The notes below the pieces were generated by a model. The model was not told where the DNA came from. It did not search any database and saw nothing but the letters and a program-made list of their open reading frames with translations. 64,000 nucleotides of DNA from Methanocorpusculum labreanum Z (GTDB lineage Archaea; Halobacteriota; Methanomicrobia; Methanomicrobiales; Methanocorpusculaceae): positions 1,689,921-1,753,920 of the forward strand of contig NC_008942.1 in NCBI RefSeq assembly GCF_000015765.1, written 5' to 3'. The translations under genes and the position numbers were made by a program. Below, in pieces: positions 1 to 10,133 of the stretch (within the stretch, counting starts at the first letter, position 1; every line of letters begins with the position of its first letter).

Positions 1-1777
1 CACTAGGCAGGCACTCCTTGTTCCGAAGGTACGGAGCCATTTTGCCGAGTTCCCTTACCACAAATAATTCCGACACGCCTGAGTCTTTTCAACTAGGGGC
101 ACCTGTGTCGGTTCTCGGTACGGACATTGCGTTACCTTTTCACGGGCACCAGGTGTTTACACACTTACGCCATCACGCTTTCACTCAATTCTCACCATTA
201 CGGTACTCCAAGAGTTTATACGATTGGACGGGACGACGGTCCCGCTATGCATAACCCGATGCGTCAGTATATTAACGCACGGTACAGGAATATTAACCTG
301 TTTCCCTTTTGCTGCATGCAACTTATGATGCAGCTTAGGACCGACTAACCCTCGGCTGACGAACATTGCCGAGGAAACCTAGCCCCTTCGGCGGAATGGA
401 TTCTCACCATTCTTTGCTTCTACTACTGCCAAAATTCTCATTCCTATACGGTCCACAGGAACTTACACCCCTGCTTCAGCCCATACAGGACGCCTCTCTA
501 CTCGATCACGTTCAAAAACGTGCGCCATGGTATCTGCAGTAGGCTTGAGCCCCGTCCATTTTCTGCGCCCTAAATCTTGACTGGTAAGCTGTTACGCACT
601 TTTTAAAGGATAGCTGCTTCTGAGCTCACCTTCCAGTTGTCTTTGACCTAGGACTTCATTCAGTGTTGACACTTAGCCTACATTGGGGGGCATTAACCAT
701 GGTCTGGGTTGTCTCCCTTACGGACTACAAGCTTACCCCGTAGCCCGGACTGCCCGACGTCTACAAAGATAGGGAGTTTGGAGTTTTACAGGAAAGCGAG
801 GAATTTCTTCCCCGGGATTTCCAATAGGTGCTCTACCTCACTATCATTCTCGGTCGAGGTCATGCTTAGACATGTTTCGAGAGGAACCAGCTGACACCCG
901 GTTCGATGAATCTTTCACTCCTATACCCAAGTCACGCGAATGATTTGCATATCAATACCGCATGCGGTCCTCCACGCACCTTTCGGCACGCTTCAACCTG
1001 CTCAGGCATAGATCACCAGGTTTCAGGTCGTATCCCGTTGACTCCACGCACTATTAGTACGCCGCGCCAGGTAAACTACGCGCTTGTCGCTTTCGCTGCG
1101 GCTGCCCTTCCGGTTAACCTCGCCAGCGGAATACACTCTTTGGCCCGTTCTTCAAAACGTAAGTTACGACGTCGGCAACCAATCTCATACTACCGCCTCG
1201 CGACGGGTTCTTTCGATCGGAAGATCCTTGCACGCCGTAACACACGATCACCGGTTAGTTTCAGGCACTTTTCATTTCCTTTTCAGGGATACTTTTCAGT
1301 TTTCGCTCACGCTACTATTTCGCTATCGGTTTTGAGGAGTATTTAGTCTTGGAGGTTAGGTGACCCCCATATTCACGTGGGAATTCCAACCCGCGCTACT
1401 CAGGACACTTCTAAGCTGTGTTTACCACCACGTACGGGACTGTCACCCTCTAAGGTAAGCCATTCCAAGCTACTTTCATTAGATAAACACATACTACAAC
1501 GAAGGCCATACACTACATGTCCCTTGCGGGATTCAGTTTAGACTATTACGGGTTCGATCGCCTCTACTAACGTAATCTCAATTGATTTCTCTTCCTCCCC
1601 CTACTGAGATGTTTCACTTCGGGGGGTTCCCCATCCTTACGGATTCACGATAAATCGTGGGGAGGTCCTATTAGGGGATCCCCGGATCACAGACTCCTTG
1701 CGTCTTCCCGGGGCATTTCGCTGCTTGGCACGCCCTTCATCAGCTCTCAAACCGAACCATTCACTAACCGGCATAAG
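1..1777 (-). rRNA. 23S ribosomal RNA, 5' part (cut by window edge)
   Basis: Reading leftward, this is the 5' portion of an archaeal large-subunit rRNA. The mature 5' end lies near 1777, where the complement begins the conserved 5' region ending in GAAGGGCGTGCCAAG. The conserved block complementary to AACTCGGCAAAATGGCTCCG lies near position 35, equivalent to roughly nucleotide 1,800 of a typical 23S, so the remaining 1.1 kb lies left of the window. Every open frame on either strand here is incidental. The exact 5' end is an estimate from conserved sequence. Confidence 0.95.
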
Positions 1778-2133
1778 AACCAGGTTCTTTGTTCTTCGAT
1801 GTTCCAAAGCTAGGAACATCGAAGGGTATGTCGATGATTGTTTTTGATGATTGTTTGTTACAACAATGTATTATTTGTGGTAAATGGAATATGCAGCATC
1901 ATGCTTATGTGCTGTTGCCAGGGTCCCTTTGTCTCTCTTAAAGTGTGTCGATACCGACAAATATACTTTCAGTAAAGAAAGGTTCCGCTGATACCCATTT
2001 AACGTCCAAATGCAAAACCTATACACAGCCTCAAAGAGTCAATGACTCTCGGCCCTTCCCCGGTAACTCGCGTTTCCGGGTGCATTGGTAACCGCAACCG
2101 GTGACAGAAATTCTGTCACAGCCGGTTACGGAG
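1778..2133 (-). other. tRNA-Ala to 23S spacer with two strong hairpins
   Basis: Internal transcribed spacer of the rRNA operon. It holds a 12-bp perfect stem with a 7-nt loop at 1794-1824 (arms 1794-1805 and 1813-1824), just before the mature 23S 5' end. A longer interrupted hairpin lies at 2088-2129, with a perfect 8-bp core around 2102-2118 and outer arms GTAACCG/CGGTTAC. Both are probably processing structures that separate tRNA-Ala and 23S from the precursor. No second tRNA is seen. One arm of the usual 23S bulge-helix-bulge stem should lie here, but its partner would be downstream of 23S, outside the window. Confidence 0.6.
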
Positions 2134-2206
2134 TGGACGCGTGGGGATTTGAACCCCAGGCCTCGGCGTTGCAAACGCCGCGCTCTTCCAGCTGAGCTAC
2201 GCGCCC
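2134..2206 (-). tRNA. tRNA-Ala (UGC)
   Basis: A 73-nt cloverleaf read leftward. The acceptor stem GGGCGCG pairs with CGCGTCC (one G-U), the discriminator is A at 2134, and the CCA is not encoded. The anticodon stem CGGCG/CGCCG closes a 7-nt loop TTTGCAA, giving anticodon UGC. A tRNA-Ala between 16S and 23S is the standard euryarchaeal rRNA operon arrangement, which supports the identification and the direction of the operon. Confidence 0.97.
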
Positions 2207-2281
2207 CTCACACATTATATTCAGTCGTTTGTTAGATACTGTTTAACAAACCATACAGCGTGAGTATGATATTGATGTGTT

Positions 2282-2346
2282 GGAATTGTGGCGATTGTAC
2301 GGTTCATTGAAATGACCATGCTAATTCTGTCATACAGGTTGTGTTT
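2282..2346 (-). repeat. 16S processing stem, 3' arm
   Basis: This segment just 3' of the mature 16S is a long near-perfect inverted copy of 3888-3951 just 5' of it. The matches include GGAATTGTGGCGAT at one end and ACAGGTTGTGTTT/ACGGTTGTGTTT at the other. In pre-rRNA the arms would form the long helix that contains the bulge-helix-bulge cut by archaeal splicing endonuclease during 16S excision. The pairing is seen in the sequence; the role follows from archaeal rRNA maturation. Confidence 0.85.
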
Positions 2347-2358
2347 GGATCATTCTTT

Positions 2359-3825
<1,467 letters not shown>

Positions 3826-3887
3826 TACTATTTTTTTACTTTTCTTTCTTATAGGCACACAGTTGTTGTTTCTACGACATAATCACA

Positions 3888-3951
3888 AAAACACAACCGT
3901 ATGAAAGGAATCAGCGGTCATTTCAATGAATGTCCGCATCGCCACAATTCC
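3888..3951 (-). repeat. 16S processing stem, 5' arm
   Basis: Inverted partner of 2282-2346, placed in the leader of the rRNA transcript 62 nt before the mature 16S 5' end. Together they define the 16S precursor helix. The small asymmetric mismatches inside the helix are where a bulge-helix-bulge would be expected. Confidence 0.85.
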
Positions 3952-4036
3952 AACGTCAGGACCAACAATCACTCCGGCATCAACCGGATGATTCGCGTTT
4001 TGTCCTCCACTTAAACAGCTCTACCATATTCGCATC

Positions 4037-4262
4037 AAATGCTTATATAGTCTTCGAACCGACTTCCCGGAACGCAGGCAAGCAACTTGCCCGGTTCTTG
4101 GAGCTCAGTTCGTGAGCCTTGCGAGGTAACATAATTACCCCCAATCACTTATAAACCCACCGAAACAGTGAGGCGGCGTCCGGGAAAAATTCCCGGATTG
4201 TGTCGCTCAGAGATCAGTTGACTTGTGAGGTAATAATGTTAGCCAATCAGGCATATAAACCA
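4037..4262 (-). promoter_or_regulatory. tandem TATA promoters of the rRNA operon
   Basis: Three leftward TATA-like boxes precede the 16S leader: TTTATATGC (4251-4259), GTTTATAAG (4148-4156) and CTATATAAGC (4041-4050). Downstream of each of the first two, the motif TTACCTC(A/G)CAAG recurs (complement of 4222-4233 and 4118-4129) with its far end 30-31 nt from the TATA box, so it covers the expected start-site region. Tandem promoters fit a highly expressed rRNA operon. The boxes are read from sequence; start sites are inferred from the usual 25-nt TATA spacing. Confidence 0.6.
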
Positions 4263-4301
4263 AACGGAATGATGTTTCAAAAAAGAAAGGATTGATGGGA
4301 A

Positions 4302-4907
4302 TCACAGCTGCATGATCCGCGAAAGAGCATCAAAAACCATCTTTTTCCAGTGCTCCGGCGAAAAATGATATGTCTCACGCGCGAGAAGAACATCCGCAGA
4401 CGGAGAATCCGACAAAAGCGCATCCATTCTATCAAGGGTAGATCGTGCCGCATCCTGGACCCAGAGATCGCGGATCTCCTGATTAACGACGAGAATCGAC
4501 TCGGCACGCACGGAAATCAGGGTTTTACCCTCAGGATTCGTGTAGGCATTCGGCTTCCCGACAACCACCACGAACGACGGATTCGCCGTATCGATCTTAG
4601 CAAGCTGATGCATCGCCTCAGGCTGATACGAACTCGCGTTGATATAGAATATCCCGGTCGGATCGGAAACACGCGCACGGTACAAAATATTCTGATCACC
4701 GACCTTGTCCTTCTGCGTTATCGTCCCGGCGATCAGAACACGGTTACACCGCTCACCTGTCGGCAGCAAAAGATACACCGGACTCTTTTCATCCTCGGTA
4801 TCCTTGATGGTCTTTGTAGCCTCGCGCAGTTCAGCGGCGAAAACGCGCTTTGCCGGCTCACGTTCATACGACATGAACTGCCCGTTTGGCACATTATTCG
4901 AATTCAT
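4302..4907 (-). CDS. RPA-associated OB-fold protein
   Basis: A 201-aa partner of archaeal replication protein A (the COG3390-type RPA-associated family), expected to act with the upstream RPA in binding single-stranded DNA. Residues about 55-140 form an OB-fold-like segment (RVLIAGTITQKDKVG, then FVVVVGKPNAY). A helical C-terminal part ends in FSPEHWKKMVFDALSRI. Its ATG overlaps the RPA stop by 4 nt, so translation is probably coupled. The pairing of large RPA and this small protein is common in euryarchaea. The family assignment rests on size, context and general resemblance. Confidence 0.8.
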   Translation of the reverse strand: MNSNNVPNGQFMSYEREPAKRVFAAELREATKTIKDTEDEKSPVYLLLPTGERCNRVLIAGTITQKDKVGDQNILYRARVSDPTGIFYINASSYQPEAMHQLAKIDTANPSFVVVVGKPNAYTNPEGKTLISVRAESILVVNQEIRDLWVQDAARSTLDRMDALLSDSPSADVLLARETYHFSPEHWKKMVFDALSRIMQL

Positions 4908-6505
4908 ACGTTGTTACCTCCTGCAGCAGCCCCGGCCCGATTCATAAGTTCGGCAGTGACTGTCGGATCGAGATGAATGAACTCCGCAGACTTCACCAGA
5001 ATCCTGCCGTCGAACTCGTTGCCCATACATTTCACATATCGTCCGCACAGCTTCTCGGTAAGAACCGCCTGGATCTCCTCAAGACCCAAGGGACTGTTCG
5101 AGGCGATCTCAATCGCCTGTTCCATCGTCATACCGGAAAGTGCCTCGGTGACCTCCCGGTTTATAAGAACATTATATGCCCGCCGGCCGTCATCTACAAC
5201 ACCCTTGATCCGAAGATCGTAATGGAAAGCGTTCTGGATCTCATGGACCGGACAGAAGTTCTGCCGGGAAAGGACACGGTTGCAGCCCTCGACCGGGCAT
5301 CGCCGGACAAGACCGGAACCTTTCGAAACCTGAACGATGGTCCCGACCACCTCATCAAGACGCGTCCCGACAGCGATATCCGCCTCGGGCTCGGCCGCAG
5401 AATACGTCGCCGGGTTCAGACTGATAGAAAGACGGCCGTTGAACTCATCCACCTTCGCGTTGATGATCTCATACACGCGTCCGAGTTCCAGCCGTTCCTT
5501 GGAATCATCCTGCCACAAAACAAATTTGATCCTGCCGGACTCATCGCCGACAAGACCGCTCTGCATCATACGTTCGCTCTTCGACTCCCACTCCTCGACG
5601 AACTTGACGCGAAGAGAGGCATAGCCGACTTTCAGATCGCGGATCGAAGAGATCGGAAGAGGCTCTTTCGGCGCAGAACTGCCTGAAGAAATCGGAACGG
5701 ATATCTCGGCATCTTCATCCTGGATCCAGACGGCCGAATTCAGCGCCAGGGAAAGTCTCCCGTTGTACTCATCCACGCTCGCATAGAAGATATTGTATAC
5801 AGCGCCCGGAACGAGTTTCTCCTTTTCAGGATCCTGCCACAAAACAAACTTGGTCCTTCCGGATTCATCGGCCAAAAGGCCGCTCTGCATCATACGTTCG
5901 CTTCTGGATTCCCACTCCTCGATAAACTTCACGTGAACGCAGGAAACAACGCCCGGCTTCAGATCACGCAGTTTCGTCGGCTCGGACGGAACCAGGCACC
6001 GGTCATCCTCGATCTCCGTAACGCGGGAACCCGAGTGGAGTTTCAGATTCGGAACGCCCTTAAAAGAATCAACGACCGCCGATTCGATACGATACCACTT
6101 TTCAAGTTCGAGCTTCGGCAGCTCCGAGGCTTTGGAAAAAACGACAAAACGTACGGCTCCTGTACTGTCCGCAAAGATCCCGCTCTGCGCGATCGCCGGA
6201 GAATTCGGGGTCTGCAGAGATACGACCTTGACCTCGACCGTCACCCAGTCATTTGGCTGGATATCGGCGATATTGACGATGTCGCCCGCCGGCGAACCGG
6301 ATGCCTGCTTGGCCTCTTCGGGAATATTATACTGCTTATACTGATCGGAGAGCACTTTGCGTTCAGCTTCGAACGGCACCACACCAAACTCGTTGATGTA
6401 GAGGGTAAGTTTCTCAGAAATGTTTTGCTTGTCCGGCGAAACTCCTTTGGACACTAGGTTCTGGGAGATTCTGTCGGTAATCTGCTGGATCTGCTGTGCG
6501 TCCAT
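4904..6505 (-). CDS. replication protein A, multi-OB-fold with zinc finger
   Basis: A 533-aa single-stranded DNA-binding protein of the archaeal RPA1/RPA41 type, acting in replication, repair and recombination. Three OB-folds are visible at about 80-165, 176-258 and 287-365. A fourth at about 385-515 contains a zinc finger with Cys403, Cys408, Cys418 and His421 (CPVEGC...CPVH). OB2 and OB3 are strikingly alike: both contain SERMMQSGL..DESGR.KFVLWQD and VDE.NGRLS, and the DNA is similar too (about 5510-5615 against 5830-5935), which points to internal duplication. The start is fixed by GGAGAT (6510-6515) and a TATA box at 6539-6545, giving a very short leader. Confidence 0.95.
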   Translation of the reverse strand: MDAQQIQQITDRISQNLVSKGVSPDKQNISEKLTLYINEFGVVPFEAERKVLSDQYKQYNIPEEAKQASGSPAGDIVNIADIQPNDWVTVEVKVVSLQTPNSPAIAQSGIFADSTGAVRFVVFSKASELPKLELEKWYRIESAVVDSFKGVPNLKLHSGSRVTEIEDDRCLVPSEPTKLRDLKPGVVSCVHVKFIEEWESRSERMMQSGLLADESGRTKFVLWQDPEKEKLVPGAVYNIFYASVDEYNGRLSLALNSAVWIQDEDAEISVPISSGSSAPKEPLPISSIRDLKVGYASLRVKFVEEWESKSERMMQSGLVGDESGRIKFVLWQDDSKERLELGRVYEIINAKVDEFNGRLSISLNPATYSAAEPEADIAVGTRLDEVVGTIVQVSKGSGLVRRCPVEGCNRVLSRQNFCPVHEIQNAFHYDLRIKGVVDDGRRAYNVLINREVTEALSGMTMEQAIEIASNSPLGLEEIQAVLTEKLCGRYVKCMGNEFDGRILVKSAEFIHLDPTVTAELMNRAGAAAGGNNV

Positions 6506-6538
6506 TTTGATCTCCGGTTAAGAGATTGATTTGTAATG

Positions 6539-6597
6539 ATATAAACCCCTTACCGCGTGGTGCGATAATGCCCCGGGTTTGAACAAAAACCCCGTTC
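6539..6597 (-). promoter_or_regulatory. RPA promoter with box shared at 63098-63120
   Basis: Leftward TATA box TTTATAT at 6539-6545. Immediately upstream, 6552-6574 carries ACCGCG followed by TGGTGCGATAATGCCCC on the plus strand. The same 23-bp box (22 of 23 identical) occurs at 63098-63120, at the same distance from another TATA box. Similarity continues weakly to 6597 (ending CCGTTC in both). The position just upstream of TATA suggests an activator or BRE-adjacent site. The binding protein is unknown. Confidence 0.6.
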
Positions 6598-6639
6598 CCA
6601 TTGAATGAGAGCGGTGATATAAAATAGAGATAAACGGAT

Positions 6640-7137
6640 CTAACTGATACCGTTTCGCCGTTCCATGACGATCGTATTCTGCCACACGCCGAAAAGGTCT
6701 TTTGCGATCCGCTCCCGATAACCTACCTCCCGGAACCCGCACTTTTTGTGGAGATTGATGCTTGCGGTGTTGATCGACAGAATGTTCACAAACAAACACC
6801 AGTATCCTTTCGCTTCGCTTTCCCTGCAGAGATGATCCAGCAGTTTTGTACCAAGGCCCATCCCCCGGAACGCTTTATCGAAGTAGATACTCACCTCCAC
6901 AACGCCTTTGTAGGCCTCCCGGGAAGAAGTCGGGGAAACAGCGCACCATCCGACAACCATATCGTCCGCAAGCATGACGTAGCGGCAGTCTTTGAGATGT
7001 GCCTTGTCCCACTCTTCAAAAGTCGGACATACCGTTGCAAACGTCGAGATCCCTTCCAGCAGCGCCTGCTCGTAAATCCCGCTGACCCGCGGCCAGTCAT
7101 AGTCCTGCATCTCTCGAATAGTACATTCCATCGTCAT
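6640..7137 (-). CDS. GNAT N-acetyltransferase, phosphinothricin-acetyltransferase-like
   Basis: A 165-aa GNAT-fold enzyme expected to move acetyl from acetyl-CoA to an amine. The acetyl-CoA loop is seen as FRGMGLGTKLLDHL near residue 90, and the ending INTASINLHKKCGFREVG is typical of the Pat/YwnH subgroup, which acts on phosphinothricin-like or methionine-derivative amines. The substrate cannot be told from sequence. It is the last gene of the NAD operon, and its ATG overlaps the previous stop (TATGACG context at 7134-7137). Confidence 0.85.
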   Translation of the reverse strand: MTMECTIREMQDYDWPRVSGIYEQALLEGISTFATVCPTFEEWDKAHLKDCRYVMLADDMVVGWCAVSPTSSREAYKGVVEVSIYFDKAFRGMGLGTKLLDHLCRESEAKGYWCLFVNILSINTASINLHKKCGFREVGYRERIAKDLFGVWQNTIVMERRNGIS

Positions 7138-7367
7138 ACTTTAGAATCCTCCAGTTTTGCCCCGCACACCCGGCAGTACGCCGAATCGTTCGATGAGACC
7201 ACACCGCAGACCGGACACACCTTCCGCGAACGTTTGCCCGGAAAGAACAGAAACAGCGGCACGAAGAGGAACAGGAAGAAGAACGGCAATCCCAGAAGGA
7301 AAAACACGACAGTCAGCAGGATCGATCCGGCGAAAAGAGCGAGAGCTGCTTTCGTCTCAACCTGCAT
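7134..7367 (-). CDS. small membrane protein with C-terminal zinc ribbon
   Basis: A 77-aa protein with two hydrophobic segments (about 7-20 and 22-43, with the run FFFLFLFVPLFLFF) followed by a four-cysteine zinc ribbon, CPVCGV...YCRVCGAKL. It starts immediately after the nadC stop and overlaps the acetyltransferase start, so it belongs to the NAD operon. Proteins of this build are common and uncharacterised in archaea. No function is assigned beyond a probable membrane-anchored zinc-binding module. Confidence 0.8.
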   Translation of the reverse strand: MQVETKAALALFAGSILLTVVFFLLGLPFFFLFLFVPLFLFFPGKRSRKVCPVCGVVSSNDSAYCRVCGAKLEDSKV

Positions 7368-8195
7368 TTATATATCAACCTCTAAACTCACATCCGCACA
7401 GCGGACCGAATGGGTCAGCGCCCCCATACTGATCACATCCACATCGAGACCGGCGTATTTATCGACGGTCTCCGGCGTGATGCCGCCCGAGATCTCCAAA
7501 GTCACTTCCCCGCGAAGGCCTGCTTCCTCGAGAGCGGCGATCGCTTCGCGGATAAGTTCCGGAGTCATGTTGTCGAACATGATGATGTCGGCGCCGGTCT
7601 TTGCCGCAAGAAGAGCATCCTCTAAAGACTCGACCTCGCACTCCACCTTTTTATCGGAATATTCCCGGCATTTGCGTATCGCCTCATCGACCGGCATCAT
7701 CGTCCGATGGGTATCCTTGATGAGAAACTGATCCGAAAGCGTGTATCGGTGAGGAAGAGCACCGCCGGCGATCAGGGCTTTTTTATCGAAAAAGCGGAGG
7801 CCGGGAGCCGTCTTCCTCGTTCCGGCGACCCTGACATGATCATTCACGACCGAAACGAGACGGGACGCCTTCGCCGCAGAAGATGCGATGCCGCTCATTC
7901 TACCCAGAAGATTGAGACACGTCCGCTCGAGAGAGAGGATCGCATGGACCGAGCCTTTGAGGTCGAGGATCTTCTCGCCCGCATGGGCCGTCGAACCGTC
8001 TTTGACCAGGACCTCGGTAAAAACCCCGGCGTTTTTAAACAGCCATTCGCACTCTTCTATGCCGGATACGACCATCTCTTCACGTGCCTCGATATGGGCC
8101 GAGACCACATTGTCTTCCAGAAGGGCAAGGGTCGTGATATCGCCTGCGGAAACGTCCTCGGCAACGAACGAGAGAAGCTGGTCGGTCGGGATCAT
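7368..8195 (-). CDS. nadC: nicotinate-nucleotide pyrophosphorylase (carboxylating)
   Basis: A 275-aa quinolinate phosphoribosyltransferase that converts quinolinate and PRPP to nicotinate mononucleotide, CO2 and PPi, in cytoplasmic de novo NAD synthesis. The signature TRKTAPGLR lies near residue 127, and the phosphate-binding end of the barrel shows LEISGGI near 235. Length is normal for the family. It follows nadA with no intergenic base, as in many archaea, which supports a single aspartate-to-NaMN operon. Confidence 0.97.
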   Translation of the reverse strand: MIPTDQLLSFVAEDVSAGDITTLALLEDNVVSAHIEAREEMVVSGIEECEWLFKNAGVFTEVLVKDGSTAHAGEKILDLKGSVHAILSLERTCLNLLGRMSGIASSAAKASRLVSVVNDHVRVAGTRKTAPGLRFFDKKALIAGGALPHRYTLSDQFLIKDTHRTMMPVDEAIRKCREYSDKKVECEVESLEDALLAAKTGADIIMFDNMTPELIREAIAALEEAGLRGEVTLEISGGITPETVDKYAGLDVDVISMGALTHSVRCADVSLEVDI

Positions 8196-9098
8196 TTATG
8201 CCGATGCCCCGATCATCCGCTCGATCGCAAGGCGGGCCCGGTCCGCGATGCTTTCCGGCACCTGGATCGGAACGACGCCGTCCCTAAGCGTGATGTAGAG
8301 ATCCTCTTTCGTGATCAGTTTCATGTTTGAACAGACCGCCGTATCGATACCGTGGAATATGGTGTCCGGATACTTTTTCTGCAACGGATGGATGATCCCT
8401 TTCTCCGTCAGAATCACCCACTCTTTCTTTTCGCCGCATCTGCGGATCATGTACCCGGTCGAGCCGACCAGATCGGATGCGAGCTGAACGTCGGGAGAGC
8501 ATTCCGGATGGCAGATGATCGTCGCGTTCGGATACTCGCGTCTCGCCGCTTCCACGTCCCGGACGGAAAACTGGTGGTGAGTTGGGCAGCCGCCGTCTTG
8601 CGGGACGGGGATGATCGTTTTTTCAGGTACGAGACGCTGGGCATATGCCGCGAGATTTGCATCCGGACCAAACAGGATCGTATCTTCCTTAAGGGAACGG
8701 ACGACATCCGCGGCATTTGCGGACGTGCAGGTGATATCGCACTCCGCTTTGGTTGCCGCATTCGAGTTCACGTACACAACAAACGGCGAACCGGGATGGG
8801 CTTTTTTCGCTGCAAGAACCGCTGAAGGGTTCAGCTGATCGGCAAGCGGGCATCCGCCGTCCGGTCTTGGGATTAGAACAGTCTTTTCCGGCGAGAGAAT
8901 CTTTGCCGTCTCGGCCATGAAGTAGACGCCGCAGACGACAAGCGTCGACTCCTTTGCTTCCTTTGCCTTGCGGGCAAGTTCGAGCGAGTCTCCGGTGATG
9001 TCGGCAAGATCCTGGATCTCGGCCGGCTGATAATTGTGTGCAAGGATCAAAGCGCCTTTTTCGGCGGCGAGCTTTTTGATCTCTTTTTCATAGTTCAT
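8196..9098 (-). CDS. nadA: quinolinate synthase
   Basis: A 300-aa [4Fe-4S] enzyme condensing iminoaspartate with dihydroxyacetone phosphate to quinolinate. Cluster-ligand cysteines are visible in CGVYFMAET (about residue 80), in the HPECSPD region (about 190-200) and in the C-terminal AVCSNMK. The N-terminal LILAHNYQ and the segment CPTHHQFSV are family hallmarks. It overlaps the upstream aspartate dehydrogenase gene by 4 nt. The cluster is oxygen-sensitive, consistent with a strict anaerobe. Confidence 0.97.
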   Translation of the reverse strand: MNYEKEIKKLAAEKGALILAHNYQPAEIQDLADITGDSLELARKAKEAKESTLVVCGVYFMAETAKILSPEKTVLIPRPDGGCPLADQLNPSAVLAAKKAHPGSPFVVYVNSNAATKAECDITCTSANAADVVRSLKEDTILFGPDANLAAYAQRLVPEKTIIPVPQDGGCPTHHQFSVRDVEAARREYPNATIICHPECSPDVQLASDLVGSTGYMIRRCGEKKEWVILTEKGIIHPLQKKYPDTIFHGIDTAVCSNMKLITKEDLYITLRDGVVPIQVPESIADRARLAIERMIGASA

Positions 9099-9853
9099 GC
9101 GCCTATCACCAGCGGATTGTCAAGATTTTTCAAAAGCGAGAGGATCGAAAGGGCCGCAAGATAACTCGTTGCCGGATTATCCGGGGACGGGACGTTTCTG
9201 ACGCGTATGTATGCCTCGCCGAACTCTCCTTCGAAGAAGATCTCATGCATGTTCCGGTCCTCATTCGGATCCATCCACAGTTCGACATCCACATCTCTGC
9301 CGCAGGCGATCGAAAGGGACTCGGCGACGTTCGTGTTCTTCGGATACTGGTGGACGCAGTCGTAGGCTTTGCCGGTAAAGATACAGGTCTTTTCCTCGGC
9401 CTCACGCGAAAGGGATTTGGGATTTTTCGTTGTGCGGAGCACGAACTTGTCGATCGACGAGATCTGTCCGACGCGGATATTGTCCAGTCCCATGATGGCG
9501 CCTGATGGGATGTGGATCTTTTTCTTCATCTCGCGGGCGGTCTGGATGAGTTCTTCGCGGAAAGAGATGTCTGCAAGTGCTCCTACACTCATGATGACAA
9601 GATCTTTTCCCGCAAGAAGAATACTCTCTGCATGGGACGTGGCCGCCGCAACGGATGCCGCCTCGACGACGATATCGGTCGGCTCTTTCAGAAATTCGGA
9701 AAAATCCGAGTAGGGGGATGCGCCGAACTCTCTGCCGAATGCCTCTGCACGTTCAAAAACCACATCGTATACTGCAGTAATTTTGAAGTTTTCCTGACTC
9801 TTTGCGATCACGTGACCGATATTTCCGCACCCTAAAAGCCCGACGGTAATCAT
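9095..9853 (-). CDS. nadX: L-aspartate dehydrogenase
   Basis: A 252-aa NAD(P)-dependent aspartate dehydrogenase supplying iminoaspartate to NadA, replacing the oxygen-using aspartate oxidase NadB. A Rossmann GLLGCGNIG lies at residues 5-13. The family motifs SGAIMGLDNI and DPNEDRNMHEI carry the expected catalytic histidine. First gene of the NAD operon. The leader (9854-9900) contains AT-rich TATA-like sequence complementary to GATTATAGATAG, 20-30 nt upstream of the ATG. Confidence 0.95.
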   Translation of the reverse strand: MITVGLLGCGNIGHVIAKSQENFKITAVYDVVFERAEAFGREFGASPYSDFSEFLKEPTDIVVEAASVAAATSHAESILLAGKDLVIMSVGALADISFREELIQTAREMKKKIHIPSGAIMGLDNIRVGQISSIDKFVLRTTKNPKSLSREAEEKTCIFTGKAYDCVHQYPKNTNVAESLSIACGRDVDVELWMDPNEDRNMHEIFFEGEFGEAYIRVRNVPSPDNPATSYLAALSILSLLKNLDNPLVIGA

Positions 9854-9927
9854 AATTAGTACAGAGTTTCGGATTATAGATAGTTAAGGATTGTGCCGTC
9901 TGCACGGGACGTGGAAAAAAGAGGGGG

Positions 9928-10131
9928 TCATTTTTGATATTCCAGGATATCTCCCGGCTGACAGTCGAGGACCCGGCAGATCGCTTCGAGCGTCGAAAAC
10001 CGGATAGCGGCGATCTTGCCGGTTTTGATTTTGGAAAGGTTGGCATTGGTGATGCCGACCTTTTCCGCAAGTTCGCCAAGAGACATTTTTCTGTCCGCCA
10101 TTACGCGATCGAGTCTGAGAATGATCGGCAT
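9928..10131 (-). CDS. small XRE-family helix-turn-helix regulator
   Basis: A 67-aa Cro/CI-type DNA-binding protein. The HTH is LGELAEKVGITNANLSKIKT (about 20-39), followed by the STLEAICRVLDCQPGDIL typical of the YozG-like subgroup. It lies 2 nt after a DUF2975-type membrane protein. This XRE/DUF2975 pair recurs widely in bacteria and archaea and is thought to couple a membrane protein to a small repressor; the signal is unknown. Confidence 0.9.
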   Translation of the reverse strand: MPIILRLDRVMADRKMSLGELAEKVGITNANLSKIKTGKIAAIRFSTLEAICRVLDCQPGDILEYQK

Positions 10132-10133
10132 GA

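Noticed and set aside
18-1819. Several open frames of 60-146 codons on both strands
   Set aside because: They lie within 23S rRNA; the sequence is conserved rRNA and the predicted peptides have no protein-like features.
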